From positions 1-47,691 of the forward strand of contig JAGKWX010000014.1 of assembly GCA_021151585.1 (NCBI GenBank): a stretch of 47,691 nt of DNA, read 5' to 3'. The stretch comes from Alphaproteobacteria bacterium. GTDB lineage: Bacteria; Pseudomonadota; Gammaproteobacteria; JAGOUN01. The notes under the pieces are model-generated. The model made no database searches, was not told the origin of the DNA, and saw only the letters and a list, made by a program, of their open reading frames with translations. Of this stretch, positions 16,406-25,869 are shown piece after piece (within the stretch, counting starts at the first letter, position 1; the number at the start of each line of letters is the position of its first letter). The position numbers and the translations under genes were made by a program.

Positions 16406-17872
16406 CTATTTATTGCCGCCGCCTAATAGTTTTTTCAAATCATCACCAAGTCCATTGGGTAACATGTGTTGTAACTGGCTCATATCTGGCATGCCACCCA
16501 TTCCTCCTGTCATACCTGGCATACCTGGTAAACCGCCCATTCCGGCTATTCCGCGCATCATTTTTTTCATACCGCCGGCTTGGCTAACTTTTTTAACCAT
16601 TTTCTGCATTTGCTCAAATTGCTTCAATAATTTATTTACGGCAGGGACACTAGTGCCTGAGCCGTTAGCAATACGTAGTTTGCGAGAGCTTTTTAATAGT
16701 GCTGGGAAACGACGTTCTTGTGGAGTCATAGAGCTGATAATTGCATCTATTTCTTTGATACGTTTTTCCATATCAGCGCCACCTGTCATTGCGCCTAGAT
16801 TACCCATGCCAGGCAGTTTTTTCATAATACTTGCAATGCCACCGAGTTTGCCGAGTTGTTTTAATTGATCTCTAAAGTCTTCTAAGTCAAATGCATGACC
16901 TTTTTTTAATTTTTTTGCTAGTTTTTCACTTTTAGTTTTATCTAATTTTTCAGCATCTTCAATTAAACTTAATACATCGCCCATACCCAAGATGCGTGAT
17001 GCAACGCGATCCGGATAAAAAGGATTGAGTGCATCAATTTTTTCGCCTGCGCCCATAAATTTAATGGGTTTGCCGGTAATTTGACGCATAGAAAGTGCTG
17101 CGCCACCGCGAGCATCGCCGTCAGTTTTAGTTAAAATTATTCCCGTCACATCGAGAGCTTCGTTAAAGGCTTTCGCTGTGTGGGCGGCGTCTTGTCCGGT
17201 CATACTGTCCACCACTAACAATGTCTCTGTGGGTTGTGCAAGGGCATGAATTTGTTTTAATTCTTCCATGAGCGCTTCATCAATATGCAAGCGACCGGCA
17301 GTATCTATAATCAATACATCGCTTTGTGCGCGTTTCGCTGCCTCAATGGCATCTTGTACAATGGTTAGTGGAGACTGTGATGGATTACTTGGAAATAATG
17401 AGGCGCCAACTGTGTCAGCTAGTGTCGCTAATTGATCAATCGCAGCAGGGCGATAGACGTCACAACTGGTCAGCATGACTGATTTTTGTTTATTTTCTTG
17501 CATCCATTTTGCTAGTTTGCCCGTTGTTGTTGTTTTTCCGGAGCCTTGTAGCCCAACCATGAGTACGATGACAGGTGGCGCTGCGTTAAAATTTAATTCA
17601 CTTTGTTCATCACCGAGTAGGTGGGTTAATTCATCGCGAATAATGCGAATTAATTCTTGTCCAGGCGTGAGGCTGTGCAAAACTTCTTGCCCCATGGCTT
17701 GTTCAGTGACTGTATCTATAAATGGCTTAATGACTGATAAGGCGACATCGGCTTCTAGCAAGCTGACGCGTACATCTCGAAGTGTTTCCTTGATGTTGTT
17801 TTCTGTAATTCGGCCTTGTCCACGGAGGTTTTTTAAGACGCGATCGAGGCGATTTGATAAGTTTTCGAACAT
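16406..17872 (-). CDS. ffh: Signal recognition particle protein Ffh
   Basis: SRP54-family GTPase that targets inner-membrane proteins co-translationally. The 488 residues comprise an N helical bundle (FENLSNRLDRVLKNLRGQGR), a G domain with G1 VGLQGSGKTTTTGKLA near residue 106, DTAGRLHIDEALMEEL, TKTDGDARGGAALS and an RNA/signal-peptide-binding M domain rich in Met from about 300 to the end, finishing with a Gly/Met-rich GGLPGMPGMTGGMGGMPD tail. It lies upstream of rpsP on the same strand but has its own leader. In E. coli ffh is flanked by ypjD and yfjD; here ypjD is absent. Confidence 0.97.
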   Translation of the reverse strand: MFENLSNRLDRVLKNLRGQGRITENNIKETLRDVRVSLLEADVALSVIKPFIDTVTEQAMGQEVLHSLTPGQELIRIIRDELTHLLGDEQSELNFNAAPPVIVLMVGLQGSGKTTTTGKLAKWMQENKQKSVMLTSCDVYRPAAIDQLATLADTVGASLFPSNPSQSPLTIVQDAIEAAKRAQSDVLIIDTAGRLHIDEALMEELKQIHALAQPTETLLVVDSMTGQDAAHTAKAFNEALDVTGIILTKTDGDARGGAALSMRQITGKPIKFMGAGEKIDALNPFYPDRVASRILGMGDVLSLIEDAEKLDKTKSEKLAKKLKKGHAFDLEDFRDQLKQLGKLGGIASIMKKLPGMGNLGAMTGGADMEKRIKEIDAIISSMTPQERRFPALLKSSRKLRIANGSGTSVPAVNKLLKQFEQMQKMVKKVSQAGGMKKMMRGIAGMGGLPGMPGMTGGMGGMPDMSQLQHMLPNGLGDDLKKLLGGGNK

Positions 17873-18063
17873 ATATAATAACCTTTCATATAAAAATTTA
17901 GTGCAGTATAACGTAATTAGTCTATTAAAGACAAAAGTACGTGAAAATCTATTTTTGTAATTTCAGGCAGCATGGGGCCACGTTAACAGGTCTGGAGATT
18001 TCTCATTTCGGTATACTTTGACTATCCATTATATGCGCTGATGTGGTGAGTTAACGGGAGAAG

Positions 18064-18086
18064 GCCCCGTAGCCAAGCTACGAGGC
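18064..18086 (-). terminator. Hairpin after the MFS transporter gene
   Basis: Arms GCCCCGTAGC (18064-18073) and GCTACGAGGC (18077-18086) pair over 10 positions with one mismatch around CAA. It lies 20 nt beyond the stop of the transporter on that strand. There is no following T-run, so termination is only likely, not certain. Confidence 0.35.
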
Positions 18087-18105
18087 AGATGAAATCAATT
18101 AATAA

Positions 18106-19461
18106 TTACTTTCCAAGTTCCCTTAAAGGACGTTGGCTTAATAGATGATCGGTAATATCTTCTAAGGAAACTCCGCGAGTTTCTGGAACATATAGGCGTG
18201 TAAATAAGAAGCCTAATACGCAAGCAATTGCATAAATCCAGAAAGTGGCAGCTAAACCAAAACCTTTAATAAATAAAGGGTAGGTGAACACAACCAAGAA
18301 GTTAAAGCCCCAATTGCAAATTGATGCGACACCCATGCCCGTATTGCGTACGTGAATTGGAAATATTTCTGCCATCATCAAGTGTGGAATTGGACCAAGT
18401 GCGATGGCAAAGAAAGCGATATAAGCAAGCACTGCAGCAAAAGTAATCATGCCTAAATGAGCGGATTGTAATTGTGTGCTCATGCTAATGATGATGAGGG
18501 TAACAGCTGTTCCAGCAAAGCCAATATAAAGTAGTTTACGACGCCCCAGTTTCTCTACTAACCACATCGCTAGAATCGTAGTCAGCATATTGACTAACCC
18601 AACCCCAGCCGTAGCAAGAATTTGTGTGCTTTCTGTGCCCAAACCAACAGAGGCAAATATACTTGGCGCGTAGTAAATAACAACATTAATACCACTGATT
18701 TGTTGTAAAATAAACAACACCATAGCAACGATTAAAGCTGGGCGAACAGTCGGCGAGAATAATTCTCTCCATTTCACCATATTGCCTTCTTCTTGAATGG
18801 TGTATTCGATGTGTCTTAACTCATCATCAATATTGCCTTGTTTAATGCGATGTAGAACTTTTTTTGCTTTATCAGGTTGATTAGACAGTACTAGCCAGCG
18901 ATGACTTTCAGGCAAGCACAACATGCCGATTAAGAGAATTAATGCCGGGACCGCGCCTGCCGCAAACATCCAGCGCCAATTAACGCCATAAATAAACAGA
19001 TAATTCACCATGTAGCCTAGCATGATACCAATAGTAATCGCTAGTTGGTAACAACTGACTAAGCGGCCGCGCAAATGTGGGGGCGCCATTTCAGCGATGT
19101 ACAGAGGTGTCATAACACCAGCAATGCCAATCGCCAGGCCAGTAATTAATCGAGCGATGACTAGGCTCGTTAAACCACAAGACAGTGCCGCGCCTATGGC
19201 GCTTAAGATAAATAAAACAGCGGCGGTCAAAATTGCGGTTCTTCGACCTATCCTAGTGGTTAATTTTGTGGCAACATAGGACCCTAAGACGATAGACGCA
19301 AACATTGCGCCTAAAGGTAGTGCGCTAGCTAAAAAGCCGAGAGCAGCTTCATCTAAGCCAAAATATTGTGTGAGTGTTGGCAAGATTCCTGCTATGACAC
19401 CTTCGTCGAAGCCAAATAATAAGCCGGAAAGAGCGGCGATACTTGCTATTAAATAAACCAT
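18106..19461 (-). CDS. MFS transporter, sugar porter family
   Basis: A 451-residue, 12-helix transporter of the sugar porter branch (XylE/GalP/GLUT type). Signatures seen: GLLFGFDEGVIAGILPTL in helix 1, RIGRRTA between helices 2 and 3, PLYIAEMAPPHLRGRLVS after helix 4, LPESHRWLVL (PESPRWL variant) before the central loop, QQISGINVVIYYAPSIF in helix 7, EKLGRRKLLYIG, and C-terminal PETRGVSLED. The family uses proton symport of hexoses or pentoses or, in some members, inositol; the substrate cannot be read here. ATG 19461 has GGGGA 5 nt upstream and is preferred over TTG at 19473. It stands between ffh and corB, which are closer neighbours in E. coli. Confidence 0.9.
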   Translation of the reverse strand: MVYLIASIAALSGLLFGFDEGVIAGILPTLTQYFGLDEAALGFLASALPLGAMFASIVLGSYVATKLTTRIGRRTAILTAAVLFILSAIGAALSCGLTSLVIARLITGLAIGIAGVMTPLYIAEMAPPHLRGRLVSCYQLAITIGIMLGYMVNYLFIYGVNWRWMFAAGAVPALILLIGMLCLPESHRWLVLSNQPDKAKKVLHRIKQGNIDDELRHIEYTIQEEGNMVKWRELFSPTVRPALIVAMVLFILQQISGINVVIYYAPSIFASVGLGTESTQILATAGVGLVNMLTTILAMWLVEKLGRRKLLYIGFAGTAVTLIIISMSTQLQSAHLGMITFAAVLAYIAFFAIALGPIPHLMMAEIFPIHVRNTGMGVASICNWGFNFLVVFTYPLFIKGFGLAATFWIYAIACVLGFLFTRLYVPETRGVSLEDITDHLLSQRPLRELGK

Positions 19462-19913
19462 AATTATCCCCAATGTTGTTAGGTATTTAAATTGTTACAC
19501 GAAAAAATCATTAATTAACAGGCTCAATATTTAACTTAGAACATGCGTTTATAAACCAATTCCACAAAATAAAATAATGAATCTACATGACTTTCCTTAA
19601 GAGTTCGCTAAAAATCTTAAAAAAATCCTTGATCTTCAGTGTACTAAACTAGTCCACGACGCTTTCAATCGGGCTTTCTAGGTTTAGGCTTAGTTTCTGT
19701 GCCGATAGTAGGGGGCTAAAAGCCAGTTGTCAATCTTAAGATGATTGAGTATTCTTTGTCTATCAAGCATCGGTTTCTTTTTAAGTTAGTACTGTGGCGC
19801 TCTTTGCTTCTGTTGTGGCAGGCTTGAGCAGTCGTGCAACTCGTGTTTACATGGATGGTAACGTTGCTTTGCAGCACATGTTTGTCAGATATCCATGATT
19901 AAGGATTATTATT
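19462..19913. other. Divergent intergenic region, about 450 nt
   Basis: Separates the minus-strand transporter from the plus-strand Mth938-like gene. No RNA gene or convincing protein is seen. A 34-codon open frame from GTG near 19795 ending at the TGA close to 19900 has no recognisable sequence and no ribosome-binding site. Promoters for both flanking genes presumably lie here. Confidence 0.4.
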
Positions 19914-20303
19914 ATGCTATTAAGTCAAGATCACAATGCTTCGTTATATACTATTACCCAGATAAAGCCTGGTGCTATTTATGTTAACGATGATAAGTAT
20001 GAAGACAACATTATTGTCATGCCGCGTAACATTATTTATCCCTGGAAAGTTAATTCATTTGAGCAGTTATCTATAACAGATTTTTCAGCATTATTTTCTA
20101 ATAATAGCTGTACCGTTTTATTAGGTGTTGGTGACTCAGGCAAACGATGTCCATTTGCCTTGTATCATGATTTATTAAATAAAAACATTGCCATTGAGTG
20201 TATGTCTATCGCCGCGGCCTGTCGTACTTATGCTATTTTAAGTGCGGAAGGTCGTAATGTTGCTCTGGCTCTGTTGTTGTCGGCTTCAAATGTAAACGAA
20301 TAA
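19914..20303 (+). CDS. Mth938-like domain protein (DUF498/NDUFAF3 family)
   Basis: A 129-residue single-domain protein with YTITQIKPGAIYVNDDKYED at the start, PWKVNSFEQLSITDF in the middle and VLLGVGDSGKR near residue 76, matching the Mth938/Xcc1710-like family related to the mitochondrial complex I assembly factor NDUFAF3. The bacterial role is not established. The 3' end overlaps the convergent corB-type gene by 71 nt, which is long for two real genes. The ATG is preceded by AAGGATTATT. Confidence 0.8.
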   Translation: MLLSQDHNASLYTITQIKPGAIYVNDDKYEDNIIVMPRNIIYPWKVNSFEQLSITDFSALFSNNSCTVLLGVGDSGKRCPFALYHDLLNKNIAIECMSIAAACRTYAILSAEGRNVALALLLSASNVNE

Positions 20304-21519
20304 GTTTTACGCGATTATGTTTCACTTGCAAAATTTCAATAGGCACGCCGTTGATTTCTAGTGATGCTCCGGCTTTTGGTATGGCGCCTAAATGTTCTAT
20401 GACTAGCCCATTGATGGTTTTGGCATCATCAATTGTAAAAGTAGTTTGTAATTCTTTATTGATATCTCGGATAGATGCGCTACCATCAATCACATAACTT
20501 CCGTCTTTTTGCGGTATGATATCTTGCGAATTTTCAATCATGTCTGTTGTAAAGCTGCCAACAATTTCCTCAAGAATGTTGTCTAGGGTAACAAGCCCTT
20601 TGACTTTTCCATACTCATCGACAACTAATGCTAAGCGATTTTTTAGTTTTTGAAATTGCATTAATTGTTGCTTTAGATCAACGTTTTCGGGGATAAAATA
20701 TACGTGACGCAAGTGTTTTTTTATCTGTTTTTTGGTGAAATGTCCCTGTGTCATCAAGGGTAATATGTCACGAACATGCAAAATGCCGCAGGTTTTATCG
20801 ATATTATCGTAAAAAACTGGTAATCGTGTATGTTGCACTGTATGCAGGCTTTTAATAATTTCATGTATATCATCATTAAGATCAATACCTAAAATATCAC
20901 TGCGCGGCACCATAATTTCATCAACGCTAATTTGTTTTAAATCAAAAACGCCAAGTAACATCGAGCGATCTTGTAGTGGCATATCTTCTGAAGATGTTCG
21001 TACCATAGTGCGCAATTCTTCACGACTTAATGGTTGCAGTTTCGATCCAGCAACTTTTACGCCAAATAGACGCAATATTCCATTAGAAATGCTATTAATT
21101 AACCAAACCAATGGATAAGCGATGCGCAGTAAACACCTTAATGGAAAGAGTACAATCGTTGCTGTTTGTTCTGGGTAAATGGCCGCTAGGGTTTTAGGTG
21201 CAACCTCAGCAAAAATTAACACAATAAAGGTTAAAATAAGTGACGCTATTAATGCGCTTGCTTCGCCGTAGAGTTGAATTGCAATCAGGGTTGCTAGTGT
21301 GGAGGCAAAAATATTGGCACAGGTATTGCCAATCAAAATAACGCCGAGTAGGCGGTCTGGACGTTTTAACAGTGCTAATATTTGCTTTGCTCGTTTATTG
21401 CCAGCCTGTGCTTCGTGCTGTAAACGATAACGATTGGCAGCCATCATCCCAGTTTCTGAGCTTGAAAAAAATCCCGCGGCCAAAATGAGCAAAACAAGAC
21501 CAGTAATAGCAGCTAGCAC
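20233..21519 (-). CDS. CorB/CorC-type CNNM-CBS membrane protein
   Basis: A 428-residue protein with a DUF21 (CNNM) membrane domain of three to four helices (about 1-150, including FFSSSETGMMAANRYRLQHE), two CBS domains (about 195-310, with EIMVPRSDILGIDLND and LVVDEYGKVKGLVTLDNILE) and a C-terminal CorC_HlyC domain (about 325-410). It is closest in architecture to CorB/YfjD, implicated in magnesium or cobalt handling. The start is GTG with AAGGA 6 nt upstream. Its last residues are encoded in the overlap with the convergent Mth938-like gene. The nearby ffh matches the E. coli ffh-ypjD-yfjD neighbourhood. Confidence 0.9.
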   Translation of the reverse strand: MLAAITGLVLLILAAGFFSSSETGMMAANRYRLQHEAQAGNKRAKQILALLKRPDRLLGVILIGNTCANIFASTLATLIAIQLYGEASALIASLILTFIVLIFAEVAPKTLAAIYPEQTATIVLFPLRCLLRIAYPLVWLINSISNGILRLFGVKVAGSKLQPLSREELRTMVRTSSEDMPLQDRSMLLGVFDLKQISVDEIMVPRSDILGIDLNDDIHEIIKSLHTVQHTRLPVFYDNIDKTCGILHVRDILPLMTQGHFTKKQIKKHLRHVYFIPENVDLKQQLMQFQKLKNRLALVVDEYGKVKGLVTLDNILEEIVGSFTTDMIENSQDIIPQKDGSYVIDGSASIRDINKELQTTFTIDDAKTINGLVIEHLGAIPKAGASLEINGVPIEILQVKHNRVKLIRLHLKPTTTEPEQHYDLPHLK

Positions 21520-21603
21520 GAGTAATCCTTACGTTGATGTTATATCTGAATAAAGATAGTATTATATTTATAAAGCCAAATCAAAATTATAAGGAGAACT
21601 TGG

Positions 21604-21981
21604 ATGATCATGGTCCCATATAAAAGCGTTGCAGCTGCACTCATGTTAGTTCTTGTCCTAGGGCCAATTGGTTTATTCTACTCCTCCTTCATTGGTGGCG
21701 TTATTATGAGCATTTTAGGTTTGGTGGCTATAGGCACAATGGCTAGCATGCGTTCCCCCCTGCCTATGGCAACGGTCTATCTTTTTTGCATGATTTGGGC
21801 TATGGCCTCTGTTCGATTATATAACCGTCAGATGTTGAAGATCGCTATCAGTGGCTGTTTGTCTACTAGTAAGCGCAAGGCAAAAATATGGTTTGGCAAA
21901 CAAGCGCATGTGTCAGAAAAAAATTCAACACCAGCAACCGAAGAACCTGGTGTAGATGAGCATGCAACGTGGAAATTATAG
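21604..21981 (+). CDS. Small membrane protein upstream of recJ, unknown function
   Basis: A 125-residue protein with about three hydrophobic segments (residues 8-28, 30-48 and 55-72) followed by a charged cytoplasmic-type tail with KRKAKIWFGKQ and an acidic end. A strong AAGGAG lies 7 nt upstream of ATG, and the stop sits only 9 nt before the preferred recJ start, so it is co-transcribed with recJ and murF. I do not recognise the family. Retention in an operon with a good ribosome-binding site argues that it is real. Confidence 0.65.
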   Translation: MIMVPYKSVAAALMLVLVLGPIGLFYSSFIGGVIMSILGLVAIGTMASMRSPLPMATVYLFCMIWAMASVRLYNRQMLKIAISGCLSTSKRKAKIWFGKQAHVSEKNSTPATEEPGVDEHATWKL

Positions 21982-21990
21982 GAATTGTTT

Positions 21991-23733
21991 GTGGATGTGA
22001 AAAAGGTTATTCGCCGACCGGCGCCTCATGGTGAGCCTATATCAACATTGCATCCGGTGTTGGATAGGGTGTTGCGGAGCCGAGGTGTGATGGAGCTCGG
22101 TGATATTGATTATACACTGCAAAACTTATTACCGTTTCATGGTTTGCGAGACATTCATCGTGCTGCCAATTTTTTGGCCGATGCTGTAAGCGCGCAACAG
22201 AATATTTTGATTATCGGTGATTTTGATGCTGACGGCGCAACCAGCACTGCGTTGTCAATTCGTATTCTAAGAGCTTTCGGTGCTAAACATCTTGCCTATC
22301 TTGTGCCAAATCGTTTTGATTTTGGTTATGGTTTGACGCCTGAATTAGTTGATGTTGCTAAAACTATGCGTCCAGATGTAATTATGACGGTTGATAATGG
22401 TATTTCTAGTATTGCCGGAGTTGCCGCGGCAAAAAAGGCTGGAATAAAAGTGTTGGTTACGGACCATCATCTTGCGCCTAGTCTTGTGCCTGATGCTGAT
22501 GTGATCATTAACCCTAATCAGCCTGGCGATGGATTTGCCAGTAAAGCGTTGGCCGGCGTTGGTGTTGTTTTTTACGTCATGTTAGCTTTGCGTGCTGAAT
22601 TGCGCGCTCGTCGTTGGTTTATGTCGCAAAATATTGTTGAGCCGAATCTGGCAAATTTCTTAGACATTGTCGCATTGGGTACAGTGGCCGATGTCGTCCC
22701 TCTGGATAAAAACAATCGTTTATTAGTCGCTCAGGGGTTGCAGCGTATTCGTGCTGGTAAATGTATTCCCGGAATTACAGCGTTGTTATCAGTCGGTAAG
22801 CGTTTGCCAAGTAATGTGACTGCGCAAGATTTAGGTTTTGCTGTTGGCCCGCGTTTAAACGCAGCTGGTCGTATGGATGACATGTCGATAGGTATTGAAT
22901 GTTTGTTGGCAGATACATACGAGCAAGCTGTAGAATTAGCACAATGTTTGGATCAATTCAATCAAGAAAGAAAATGTGTTGAGCAAGAAATGCAAGTACA
23001 AGCGTTACATATTCTCAAAAAAATTCACACTGAAAAAAACTTGCCGCTGGGGATATGTTTATATGATGCCGAATGGCACCAGGGTGTCATAGGTATTCTT
23101 GCGTCACGCATCAAAGATAGAAATCACCGTCCTGTAATCATATTCGCCAAAGATGGTAATGAGACTATTAAAGGTTCTGCGCGTTCGATTCCGGGTGTAC
23201 ATATTCGTGATGTATTGGTTGAGATAGATGCGCAATATCCGGATCTCATCATTAAATTTGGTGGTCATGCTATGGCAGCAGGTTTGTCTTTGTTAGCAAG
23301 AAATTTTAAAAAATTTGATAATGCATTTAATTCTATTTTAGCAAAACATGTCACGCAAGCGATGTTAGAAAAAGTGATAGAAAGCGATGGTGAGTTGACT
23401 CGAGATGACTTTACTTTACGTTTCGCGGAAATACTGCAAGATATCAGTCCTTGGGGTCAGCAGTTTCCTGCGCCAATTTTTGACGGACGATTTTCTGTTG
23501 TAGACGAGCAAGTTTTAGCTGGAAAATATTTAAAATTTTCATTGCAGCCGGAGAATAGTGACCAAGTTTTTGAAGCTGTAGCCTTTAATATAGATATAGA
23601 AACTTGGCCATCGCAACAATGTCATGTTGCGCATGTTGTTTATCGTTTGGATGTTAATGAATTTCGCGAACGTAGAAAATTACAATTGATGATTGAGCAG
23701 ATTGAGCCGATTCATACATCGAGGGCAAGATGA
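21991..23733 (+). CDS. recJ: Single-stranded-DNA-specific exonuclease RecJ
   Basis: 5'-3' ssDNA exonuclease of the DHH phosphoesterase superfamily, acting in RecF-pathway repair and mismatch repair. The 580-residue protein has DFDADGATSTALS (motif I), DHHLAPS (the DHH motif), the DIVALGTVADVVPL motif and GGHAMAAGL of the DHHA1 domain. GTG 21991 has AGGA 7 nt upstream, whereas TTG 21985 lies only one nucleotide from it, so GTG is preferred. The stop overlaps the murF start by ATGA. Confidence 0.95.
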   Translation: MDVKKVIRRPAPHGEPISTLHPVLDRVLRSRGVMELGDIDYTLQNLLPFHGLRDIHRAANFLADAVSAQQNILIIGDFDADGATSTALSIRILRAFGAKHLAYLVPNRFDFGYGLTPELVDVAKTMRPDVIMTVDNGISSIAGVAAAKKAGIKVLVTDHHLAPSLVPDADVIINPNQPGDGFASKALAGVGVVFYVMLALRAELRARRWFMSQNIVEPNLANFLDIVALGTVADVVPLDKNNRLLVAQGLQRIRAGKCIPGITALLSVGKRLPSNVTAQDLGFAVGPRLNAAGRMDDMSIGIECLLADTYEQAVELAQCLDQFNQERKCVEQEMQVQALHILKKIHTEKNLPLGICLYDAEWHQGVIGILASRIKDRNHRPVIIFAKDGNETIKGSARSIPGVHIRDVLVEIDAQYPDLIIKFGGHAMAAGLSLLARNFKKFDNAFNSILAKHVTQAMLEKVIESDGELTRDDFTLRFAEILQDISPWGQQFPAPIFDGRFSVVDEQVLAGKYLKFSLQPENSDQVFEAVAFNIDIETWPSQQCHVAHVVYRLDVNEFRERRKLQLMIEQIEPIHTSRAR

Positions 23734-25091
23734 AGTATCAAGATATTATTAATGCATGTCAGGTAACAGAAGTTAATCTAGATTTGTTGAACACTAACGT
23801 AAATCATATCTCTATTGACACGCGCACGTTGCAAGCTGGTGACGTCTATATTGCTATTAAAGGAGAGGTGCACGATGGGCATCGTTATGTACAAGCTGCA
23901 AAAGAACAAGGCGCGATCGCTGCTGTTGTTTCCGAAAAAGTTCAGGTTGATATTCCACAAATTGTTGTATCCGATACTACTATTGCATTAGGACAAATTG
24001 CAGCGCATTGGCGACAACAATTTTCACTTCCTATTATTGCCGTTACTGGCAGTGTCGGTAAGACAACTACGCGCAATATGATTGCGAGTATACTAATAGC
24101 CGCGTTTGGTCGCCAGCATGTGTTAATACCGGAAAAAAATTATAATAATCACTGGGGCTTGCCACTAGTTTTGTCGCGTTTGAATCGGCAACACAATATC
24201 GCTGTGTTAGAAATGGGAATGAATCACTTAGAAGAAATTCGTTATTTGATGACTATTGCGCAGCCGACAATTGGGGTTGTTACGAATGCAGGAACAAATC
24301 ATATTGGATTGTTGGGTTCGATTGAAAACATTGCTAAAGCTAAAGGAGAGATGTTTGAAGAATTAGCGCCAACGGGATGCGCGGTGATTAATGGCGATGA
24401 TCGTTTTTATGATTATTGGCATCGGTTATTAACTATGCAAAGTAAGATAATTTTTGGGTTAAGTCAGGCAAATATTACAGCTAAAAATATTGCACCAAAA
24501 CAATTTACCTTGGTTACCCCGGTTGGAGAGATTGATATTCATCGTACTTTATTAGGCGATCATAATATCATGAATGCATTAGCTGCAACCGCTGCTGTTA
24601 TGGCTGCTGGTATCGATGATTTGGCCATCATCAAGCGCGGTCTAGAAAATATCGAGCCGGAGCAGGGGCGTTTAGAGCCAGTGATAACAAAAAATGGCGT
24701 GATTATTTTAAATGATACTTATAATGGTGGGGAAACATCAACATTAGCTTCTTTGCAAGTATTATCTGATTATAAGACTACTGGTAGAAAAATTGCTGTG
24801 ATAGGGGATATGGCGGAGTTAGAAGGTTTTACTATTCCTATGCATCAAAAAATGGGCGAGCATATTATGCGTTTTTCTCCGGATGTTTTCCTAGCATTTG
24901 GGCCATCAATGCGTTATGCCTATGATGTATATTCTGGTGAAATTAAACAACATTTTTTGGCCCATGATGACGCAGCGACTTACCTGTTATCTTTTATCAA
25001 ACAAGATGACGTCATTTTGTTGAAAGGCGCGCGTGCTATGATGATGGAGAAAATTGTGGAGAAATTGTTGGGCCATTATCTGCTGAGATAA
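23730..25091 (+). CDS. murF: UDP-N-acetylmuramoyl-tripeptide--D-alanyl-D-alanine ligase
   Basis: Adds D-Ala-D-Ala to the UDP-MurNAc-tripeptide in cytoplasmic peptidoglycan synthesis. The 453-residue protein has the N-terminal MurF UDP-binding segment SIDTRTLQAGDVYIAIKGE, the P-loop VTGSVGKTTTRNMI near residue 109, NYNNHWGLPLVLSRL and EMGMNHLEEI in the central domain, and the C-terminal ligase domain with NDTYNGGETSTLASL and VIGDMAELEG. Unusually it lies next to recJ rather than in the division-cell-wall cluster. Translation is coupled to recJ through ATGA. Confidence 0.95.
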   Translation: MKYQDIINACQVTEVNLDLLNTNVNHISIDTRTLQAGDVYIAIKGEVHDGHRYVQAAKEQGAIAAVVSEKVQVDIPQIVVSDTTIALGQIAAHWRQQFSLPIIAVTGSVGKTTTRNMIASILIAAFGRQHVLIPEKNYNNHWGLPLVLSRLNRQHNIAVLEMGMNHLEEIRYLMTIAQPTIGVVTNAGTNHIGLLGSIENIAKAKGEMFEELAPTGCAVINGDDRFYDYWHRLLTMQSKIIFGLSQANITAKNIAPKQFTLVTPVGEIDIHRTLLGDHNIMNALAATAAVMAAGIDDLAIIKRGLENIEPEQGRLEPVITKNGVIILNDTYNGGETSTLASLQVLSDYKTTGRKIAVIGDMAELEGFTIPMHQKMGEHIMRFSPDVFLAFGPSMRYAYDVYSGEIKQHFLAHDDAATYLLSFIKQDDVILLKGARAMMMEKIVEKLLGHYLLR

Positions 25092-25248
25092 AGGTTAGAA
25101 GATATGGCGATCAATACAAGATTCATGATGCCTCACGAGTTGGTTAATGTGTTATCGTTAATTTTTAGTTAAATCTTGCGTCACAATAGCCTGATGCCAT
25201 AAATTCTAGTACACTGGTTCAATGTAAATTTATCTTTGAAAGGAGCAT

Positions 25249-25869
25249 ATGCAGCGTTTCATAAAAATACTCGAAGGCTATAAGTCTTTTCGAGATAAAT
25301 ATGTACACGGCGATACGTCGGTTATGCAACAATTATCTCATGATGGTCAGCGACCAGAAGCGATGGTGGTGGCCTGTTGTGATTCACGTGTTGATCCTGC
25401 AGTGATATTGCAATGTGATCCAGGTGATTTATTTGTTGTACGAAATGTGGCAAATATTGTGCCGCCTTTTGAAAAAGATGAAATGCATCATGGAACTAGC
25501 GCGGCACTTGAATTTGGCGTCTGTTATTTAGATGTTAAGCACTTGATTTTATTAGGCCATAGCCAATGTGGTGGTATTCAGGCTTTGTTAGACGAAAGCA
25601 AAGTCGGTATCAATGACTTTATTTCCAACTGGGTCTCTCTTATTAAGACACCGCAGTGCGATAACATAGATGCTGATAATTATGCGCAGTTGGCTTTGCA
25701 TGAGTCGCATAAAAATTGTTTAACGTTTCCATGGTTACAAGAAAAAGTGAATCGCAATCAATTGCAAATACATTTATGGTTCTTTGATATCAAGAGCGGC
25801 CAAATTTTTACATATTCTGCTGAGCAACAAAGCTATATTCCACTCAAAGGGTCAAGCGATATTTTATGA
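25249..25869 (+). CDS. can: Beta-class carbonic anhydrase
   Basis: Zinc enzyme interconverting CO2 and bicarbonate in the cytoplasm. The 206-residue protein has the zinc ligands C43, D45 (CCDSRVDPA with the partner R47), H104 and C107 (LLGHSQCGGI). Length and motif spacing match bacterial Can-type enzymes. It has its own AAGGAGC ribosome-binding site 4 nt before ATG and is coupled through ATGA to the membrane glycosyltransferase that follows. Confidence 0.94.
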   Translation: MQRFIKILEGYKSFRDKYVHGDTSVMQQLSHDGQRPEAMVVACCDSRVDPAVILQCDPGDLFVVRNVANIVPPFEKDEMHHGTSAALEFGVCYLDVKHLILLGHSQCGGIQALLDESKVGINDFISNWVSLIKTPQCDNIDADNYAQLALHESHKNCLTFPWLQEKVNRNQLQIHLWFFDIKSGQIFTYSAEQQSYIPLKGSSDIL

